The notes under the pieces: model-generated | The model's input: the letters and a program-made list of their open reading frames with translations, nothing else | What the model was told of the DNA's origin: nothing | Database searches by the model: none | Made by a program: the position numbers and the translations under genes | Source of the DNA: Symbiodinium natans | Lineage: Eukaryota > Sar > Dinophyceae > Suessiales > Symbiodiniaceae | Direction of reading: 5' to 3' | DNA length: 57,500 nucleotides | NCBI GenBank assembly: GCA_905221605.1 | Contig: CAJNDS010002276.1 | Location: 341,357-398,856 of the forward strand | Shown: in pieces, positions 52,203 to 57,500 of the stretch | How positions within the stretch are numbered: the stretch's first letter is position 1 | How the letters are laid out: every line of letters begins with the position of its first letter

Positions 52203-53150
52203 GGCTCGGAATTTCTGTGTATGCATTTACCGACGATAGACCGACTGCCAACTTACAGGTGCAAGAAGTGCGTTTAACCTTGTGTTGCGAGACCATGAAG
52301 CCCGAGATCTCGCAACGTCTCCTCTGCAGGTGGAGCTTGCTCTTCGAGAGGCTTCTCAGCATCTGCACCCTGCTCCTAGCGTAGGGCAGGTTCTGGAACT
52401 GGAACCGTGAAGGCACGGCGGTTGTCCCACGCAAGGGAACTCCACTAAACAAAGCATTGCGCGGGCAGTGACTTCAGTGGCTTCAATACGTGCACCGAGT
52501 ATGTCACGTTGAAAAGCGGAGCTAGATGGTTCTCCCAACACGCCTCAGCCTCTGGGTTGAAGTACGCCGCGGCTTGCTTGGCCCAGGCAAAGAAGTCCTA
52601 TGGAGGTATCAACTTGCCCTGCTCTGGTTCTCAGATGTTCTGAGGGTCCGAAGCTGCACATCTTAGCCCTCAAACAGGAGAGGAGCCACAAGAGGCCTCA
52701 ACAACCTTGAAGCGTTCATAGACTCCTCTTTTCCAGGTCCTCCTCCTCCTCCTCCGGAGGTGAGGGCGGTGGAGAGGGCGCCATGCCTGTGGAGGACAAG
52801 ACTTGGCATGGTCAGTTCTCTTTTGGGGTACCCTAAGTAATGGTCAGTTCTCTGAATTCTGGTTCTTTTGGGGACCCTGAATAAGAGGGGCCGGGCCGCC
52901 GCAGAATAAGGACCCTAAATCGGGGCCACATTTTAGAGAAGTGACCGCATTCGCTTCTGGGAAGTGTCAGGGCGCTTGCGATCGTGCCTTTTGACAAGGG
53001 GTCCACGCGTGACCGCATTTGCCGCAAAGCCACTTGCAATCCCACCTACTTGCTACAAAAATGCAGTGGTGAAGTACTCATCACACTGGCATCCTGTCAG
53101 GGAGAGCCACAGTAAGGCCAAGCTTGTGTTTGTTCATTCTCTTGTCTTGC
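52203..53150. other. No clear gene; degenerate element-like sequence
   Basis: ORFs up to 86 codons on both strands, none convincing. Sequence at 52820-52935 has GGGGACCCTGAATAAG and AATAAGGACCCTAAATCGGG in an order like the short TIR element, but the ends are missing. Confidence 0.4.
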
Positions 53151-53159
53151 TTTGAGCTA

Positions 53160-53525
53160 TTGTCTTGTTTTGAATTCCGTTATATTGTAGTATATTGTAA
53201 TCTATTGTCATATATTGCGATATGTCGCAGTCGATTGTATTATCTTGCATTGTGTGTATTGTATTGTCGTATGTTGTATTGTGTTGTATGACATGGTATG
53301 CTATCGTATTATCTTGTAATATGTTGCATTATACTGTGTTATATTGTATTGCAAAGTATTTAATTGCAATATGTTGAATTACTTTGTTTTGTATAGTATA
53401 GCAAAGTATTCTATTATGTTGTATTGTCTTGTTTTCTTTTGTATGACACTGTAGAATAGTGTCTTGCATTGTATTACACAGTATTTTGTCGCATTCCATT
53501 GTATCAGACGGTATTAGCAGTATAA
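53160..53525. repeat. Degenerate TATTGTATTGTA repeat
   Basis: About 360 bp of TTGTATT/TATTGTA steps with many substitutions. Strand complement of the style seen at 13040-13310. Confidence 0.85.
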
Positions 53526-53938
53526 TCTACTTTTTTTCTTTTTTCCTCCCTAGCGGCTAAGCATGGTATTTGGGGTATTCGAGGAGTTGGAAGCCTCTTT
53601 AAGTCGTGCTCCCCTCCCGCCTGGGCCAAGGATGGCTTCCGCAGTGGCTCGCACCTGACGAGCGCAAAAAATTGTGTTCCAACCCCAACAGATGCCCAAG
53701 CCGCCCACGCCGATTTTCATTTGCCTAAACTCTAAACTTTTTAACCCCCACGTTAGCGGGTGAAAGATAAGGGGGTCGTTCGCTTCTCACTGTTGTGGCC
53801 GCCTCTCTCTGAAGTCTGACGGAGTCAGGGGCATTGATCAGCCAAAGTCGTGCCATGATATTGGCAGCTCCCTTAATTTCAGTCGTAGTGGATCAAATTC
53901 CCGTACTTCCGTTAAGCTTCTCAAGAACGACATTTAGA

Positions 53939-54253
53939 TCATCCCACAAGTATGATCCATTCTTGGGCACCAGAAGTGTCACTCCCAAACGACCATGATA
54001 TAGCAAACAGGCCAAATGCTTGCTTTCTCTGGCCAACACTTCCCACTCTCTCTATGTACTCATATAGGGTCCCTTCTGGAGGTTCCTGTACTAGGGAGTA
54101 TTGCACAGAATCGTACATGCTCTTGGGGGATTTCTTAGAAGCTCCCAAGATTAGCGGCACCAAACGGAAGTCTTGGCTTAGCAGGGGCGTCAGGCGTTGT
54201 TTGCACTGTGCCGGGTGCCAGATGAAAATACTCCATTCGGATTCCTTGGCTGT
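53939..54253 (-). CDS. Minus-strand ORF/exon candidate, unknown
   Basis: After AATCTGAG the frame reads TAKESEWSIFIWHPAQCKQR, LTPLLSQDFRLVPLILGASK, KSPKSMYDSVQYSLVQEPPE and ends QEWIILVG with a stop, about 104 residues. Composition is protein-like, but a plus-strand ORF covers the same DNA. Confidence 0.35.
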   Translation of the reverse strand, partial: TAKESEWSIFIWHPAQCKQRLTPLLSQDFRLVPLILGASKKSPKSMYDSVQYSLVQEPPEGTLYEYIERVGSVGQRKQAFGLFAISWSFGSDTSGAQEWIILVG

Positions 54254-54599
54254 CTCAGATTATTATCTGCCAAACCGAAACCCCTGGCACTCTCCATCAG
54301 TTGCATGTGGGGCACAAACTCCTTCTGGAAAGCCTGTGGTTAGCTTTGCCATGACTGACAAGGACCATTTTCTTCGTAGCTGAAGGCACCGCTCGGATAT
54401 CTTACGCCTGTGTACGTATTGCCACCTCGCCCATGACACATTTCAAGGCTATGAAATAACTTTGGGTGGGGAACGAAAGCTCTTCGGGCTAGGCTGAGGG
54501 GGACAAGGTGGGCACATAGCGTACGGAACACACGTGCCAACAGTCCCATGACACGTTCCAGGGCTATGAAAGAAAGGCACGCAACGGAGAGAAGGAAAC

Positions 54600-54695
54600 C
54601 CTTAAATATGTCGCTTGGACCTTCTCCAGCTTGCGGTTGTAGAGCTGCCGCTGCTTCTCCGCAAGCTCTTCCCAGAACTTGCCCTGCTCAGACAT
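54600..54695 (-). CDS. Minus-strand exon candidate, coiled-coil
   Basis: From ATG at 54695: SEQGKFWEELAEKQRQLYN then RKLEKVQATYLRVSF. Highly charged, heptad-like. Probably an internal exon, since similar coding lies upstream at 55020-54786. Confidence 0.45.
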
Positions 54696-54785
54696 AGAGA
54701 AACGGGTGCTCATGGTTCGTTGAAAGGAAAAGGAGGAGGTGGCGGAGAACTTTAACGATGACGATCATGATGACGATAAGGATAA

Positions 54786-55020
54786 TATTGAGACGTGCTC
54801 CAAAATGGCTGCTATCGTTCAATGGAAATAACAACCCTTCCGCCCAGCGGTGCTTCCGCAAGCTCTCGGCCCCTCTGAACGGATCACATGCCAGTCCTGC
54901 TTTCGCAGATGTTTCCGCCGATGCGTTTCGCTTCATTGCTTCCGCGAGCTTCACGACAAGGATTTGTAGTCTAAGAAGATTCATGTCTTGCGTCTGGGGC
55001 TTGATCACTTGGATGGCGAC
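54786..55020 (-). CDS. Minus-strand exon candidate, helical
   Basis: Reads AIQVIKPQTQDMNLLRLQIL, VVKLAEAMKRNASAETSAKA, GLACDPFRGAESLRKHRWAE and GLLFPLNDSSHFGAR. Upstream of, and likely joined to, the exon at 54695. Family unknown. Confidence 0.5.
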
Positions 55021-55324
55021 CCCACGTTTTTTTCCTACGTGCAGACTGTCAGTCTGAGCACAGAAACCTAGCCAGGGGACAAAATAAAAGAGAGGATGGT
55101 CAAAGATCTGAGGGCGGCGGCAGGGTGAGACAAAATTTGAAGCGGTCTAGTTTTAAACAATTTACTGCCTGTGAAGTGAGGAGGAATAAAGGTGCAAATA
55201 TGGGGAGGGGAAGAACCAAAATGCGTACAGCAAACAGTGTATCTATGTGTCTGTCTTGCAGACCCAGGAGAACATGTTAGGTGCAGACGGGCATCTTGCC
55301 TCGACGTCGCAGCACTGCGCCATA

Positions 55325-55460
55325 CATTCGGTGACGAAACGTTCGGTGATGAAGATTTGATGTCGTACATTTTTGCAACGGTCGCCTGGTAGTGGTGCAT
55401 CGCATCCACTGTCAGGCACATTCGGTGATGATCATTCGGTGATGAGCTTTCGATGATGCA
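55325..55460. repeat. CATTCGGTGATGA repeats after the LINE 3' end
   Basis: (A/C)TTCGGTGA(T/C)GA occurs about five times (55327-55352 and 55420-55453) with other sequence between. Confidence 0.75.
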
Positions 55461-55475
55461 GCTCGAGCTATATAT

Positions 55476-56216
55476 TCAGCTGTTATGCGTTTTTGTGGCA
55501 AATATTCCCTGTCTTGTTTGAGCCTGTTGAATGATAAACTGGTGATGCTCGTTGCTATTGTCATCATAGTTTTCAGTCCGTCCTAAAAGGGTAAAAGCAT
55601 CCTTGAAAGATTCTAGAAGCCATGATGCTCGTGGTTTACCTGGGCGTCTGTATTCAAGTCTGGGTCTAGTTGTATATGGATCAAATATGACTTGTCTCAT
55701 GGGGTCTTTGTAATCAGTCCTCAGTATGTGGCCCAATAACTTAACTTTCCTTTTCATCCAAGTCAGAGAAAACTTTTCAATGACATGACGGTAATCATTG
55801 TTTAGGAGGTCTAATACTTTCTGATTCGTGTAGGTGCGATCGATGAAAGTGGGCGGAATCTTCAAGATACGCCGGAGGCCTTTCATCTGAAATGCATCAA
55901 GTTTGCTCAGATCAGATTTTGTAAGTTGTATGCATTCTAGACCATATAAGACCTTGCTCTTAAGAATTGAGTCGAATACCTTGAGCTTCCATTTTACGCT
56001 GTTTTGAGCTTTGTTCCAAAATAGCTTAAGTTTATTGCACGTGACGGTAGCATCTGCTATACGGTTAGAAATCTCTCTGTGATTATTCACCGTGTCTGTC
56101 AGTAAGGACCCTAAATATTTAGCCTCCTGCTTGCATGGCGACCCCACTATAGCGAGATTTGGCCCCCAACTCCAACCATGGCTTTTCCTTTCGGTCCCCT
56201 GACTCTCATACAACAA
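55476..56216 (-). mobile_element. 5'-truncated LINE, C-terminal part of reverse transcriptase ORF
   Basis: A 246-codon frame carries the hallmarks of the region following the RT fingers/palm in non-LTR elements: KYLGSLLTD, then R-x-x-A, W-K-x-K, S-x-x-L-YGLE-x-x-x-L-T, LDAFQMKGLRRIL, and a basic GKPRASWL. The catalytic YADD part is absent, so the copy is truncated upstream. The frame is open to a natural stop at 55476, so it may be young. Confidence 0.8.
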
Positions 56217-56414
56217 GGAGAACCCACTTTAGCCTTTGGATTCTCGTTTCCATTTCGGGCTTGGAACGGACAAGTCATGAAAGCCCATCGCCTGAGCTCG
56301 CCAAATACACCAAGCCCGGCTGGCCTCTGTCAATCGGAGCCTCTATGGCACTCTAGGGGAAACGCTCGGGGCAACGTCAACTGAGCCAAAATTCGCCAGA
56401 ATCTTCTGACGTAA

Positions 56415-56510
56415 AGGAGAGCTTCCGCGAGAGCTTCCGCGAGAGCTTCCGCGAGAGCTTCCGCGAGAGCATCCGCGAGAGCTTCCGCGAGAGCTTCCGC
56501 AAGCACACAG
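56415..56510. repeat. 12-bp tandem repeat GAGCTTCCGCGA
   Basis: About seven and a half copies, one with GCATCC. It reads as Ala-Leu-Ala-Glu on the minus strand, probably not a real protein. Confidence 0.95.
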
Positions 56511-56749
56511 CTTCCACGAAACCTTCCCCGTGTTTCCGCGCGCACAGTGCGGAGCGAGTTTCGGACTCCGTCACTGGCGATATTTCCGTATTGAATTGTG
56601 GCTACACATTGCACCTAAACTGCAATGGCTCAATTGGAGCGGTGAGGGTGATGATGGCGACGGCGATGGTGACAGTGACGGTGATGGTGAACGTGACGAT
56701 GATGATGGTAGTGGTTTTGTCACGAAGAATATCGAAGAATCGATGGGAA

Positions 56750-57166
56750 CATCAACATCATCACTCTGCACTCTGTGCGGAAGCCTCTTTTCTCGACTCC
56801 CAAAATGTCCAGCCTGCGGCTGCGTCTTTGGCTCCGTTCCCGCATTTGCCAATGCACGATCCACACAGGGATGCCGAAACTCCTCAGACCACAGAGCAAT
56901 CACGGGGAAAAGGCGCGCAAACTGCTCTGGGCGCCAAGATGCGCCAAGCAGGCTTCTTTGCTGAGGAGTGCGGTCACCGGAGGCACAGAGCCACGCCGCG
57001 CGGAGAAAGTGCATGGGACTTACGGACCTATGTATTACCCCCAGTTGCATCTGCGGCCAAGATTCCACGGTTGCCTCCTCGATGTCTGTGGAGTTCACCT
57101 CGCGGGGCTGCCCTCTTCACGAATAAGGCATCGGAGGCCTCTGAGAGCAGCTGCGTTCCCGTGTGA
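56750..57166 (+). CDS. Low-confidence plus-strand ORF
   Basis: Part of a 191-codon plus-strand frame (ATG 56591). The first part is a (GATGGT)-type repeat product. The later part (AKMRQAGFFAEECGHRRHRA ... SAWDLRTYVLPPVA) looks more protein-like and ends in a natural stop. Confidence 0.25.
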   Translation, partial: HQHHHSALCAEASFLDSQNVQPAAASLAPFPHLPMHDPHRDAETPQTTEQSRGKGAQTALGAKMRQAGFFAEECGHRRHRATPRGESAWDLRTYVLPPVASAAKIPRLPPRCLWSSPRGAALFTNKASEASESSCVPV

Positions 57167-57295
57167 AGTGAGCTCCGCTTCTGCGGAGCTCTGCGGCCTA
57201 CGGAATTCAGCTAAGCAGGGCCAACAAGAGCCAGCAGGCCTCCGACTTCGATTCCGAAAAGACAACCACATGCTCGTCTACCTGAGACTGAGAAC

Positions 57296-57370
57296 AAGAG
57301 AGAAAGAACGAAAGAGAGAGAGAGAGAGGGAGAGAGAGAGAGAGGGAGAGAAAGAGAGAGAGAGAGAGAG
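57296..57370. repeat. GA microsatellite
   Basis: (GA)n with AAAG interruptions, then an A run. Confidence 0.95.
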
Positions 57371-57500
57371 AAAAAAAAAATTCTCAGATCATTGCAGCCA
57401 AGGCTATTCAGAGCTTGCCGTAGATCATCGCTTTTCTAACACGCTGTTTGCTCTCGTGCCGAGGAAGCCGCGAGGAAGGTTCGCTTCAAGCAGCAGCCGC

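Noticed and set aside
56386-56396. Another 11-base spliced-leader match on the minus strand (ATTTTGGCTCA)
   Set aside because: A match this short is expected by chance in a window of this size, and flanking leader bases disagree.

Overview
This window looks like nuclear DNA of a dinoflagellate. The reasons are the very many interstitial TTTAGGG/CCCTAAA (plant/alveolate telomere-type) arrays in both orientations, small exons with GT or possibly GC donors spread over long repeat-filled introns, a 14-base match to the dinoflagellate spliced leader, a 5'-truncated LINE, and an exon block that resembles the alveolate LCCL/lectin adhesive-like (LAP/CCp) family. Genus cannot be told from sequence alone. 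No rRNA operon, CRISPR array, bacterial operon or prokaryotic promoter is visible.

Layout. 1-4.6 kb: telomere-like arrays and simple repeats, no gene seen. 4.6-7.9 kb: minus-strand coding fragments, including a recognisable F5/8C (NEC-type) plus ricin-like block at 6721-5812, interrupted by a single in-frame TAA. 9.0-23.4 kb (possibly to 28.4 kb): the main result, a minus-strand membrane-protein gene split into many small exons. No exon is long enough to stand out as an ORF. Five consecutive exons (23402-20652) join with matching phase, and a second junction (19691-19634 to 19516) also fits. The joined protein has membrane segments around an RRM-like cytosolic region, which suggests, without proof, an OSCA/TMEM63-type channel. 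Its introns carry telomere-like arrays and copies of a short element.

23.9-24.9 kb is a 950-bp pyrimidine minisatellite. 28.9-34.8 kb is mostly repeats. 34.8-38.2 kb has plus-strand exon candidates. 38.2-45.5 kb is repeat-rich, with a higher-order tandem repeat at 44.1-44.8 kb and a degenerate tRNA-like sequence. 45.5-57.5 kb is mainly minus strand: exon candidates, a duplicated two-exon module (47.6-48.5 kb), an intact intronless secreted Cys-rich protein (49386-48784), further exon fragments and a LINE remnant (56216-55476).

Two items stand out. One is the hidden gene. The other is a family of about 95-105-bp elements with roughly 19-bp imperfect terminal inverted repeats, with at least eight copies in both orientations, several inside the introns of the hidden gene. 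The 7-bp arrays are also locally homogenised to different variants (CTTAGGG, TTGAGGG, GGGGCAG, TTTGGGG), so they expand by local amplification and are not fresh telomere seeds. Exon calls come from reading frames, splice sites and phase by eye. Family names come from recalled motifs and were not checked by search.
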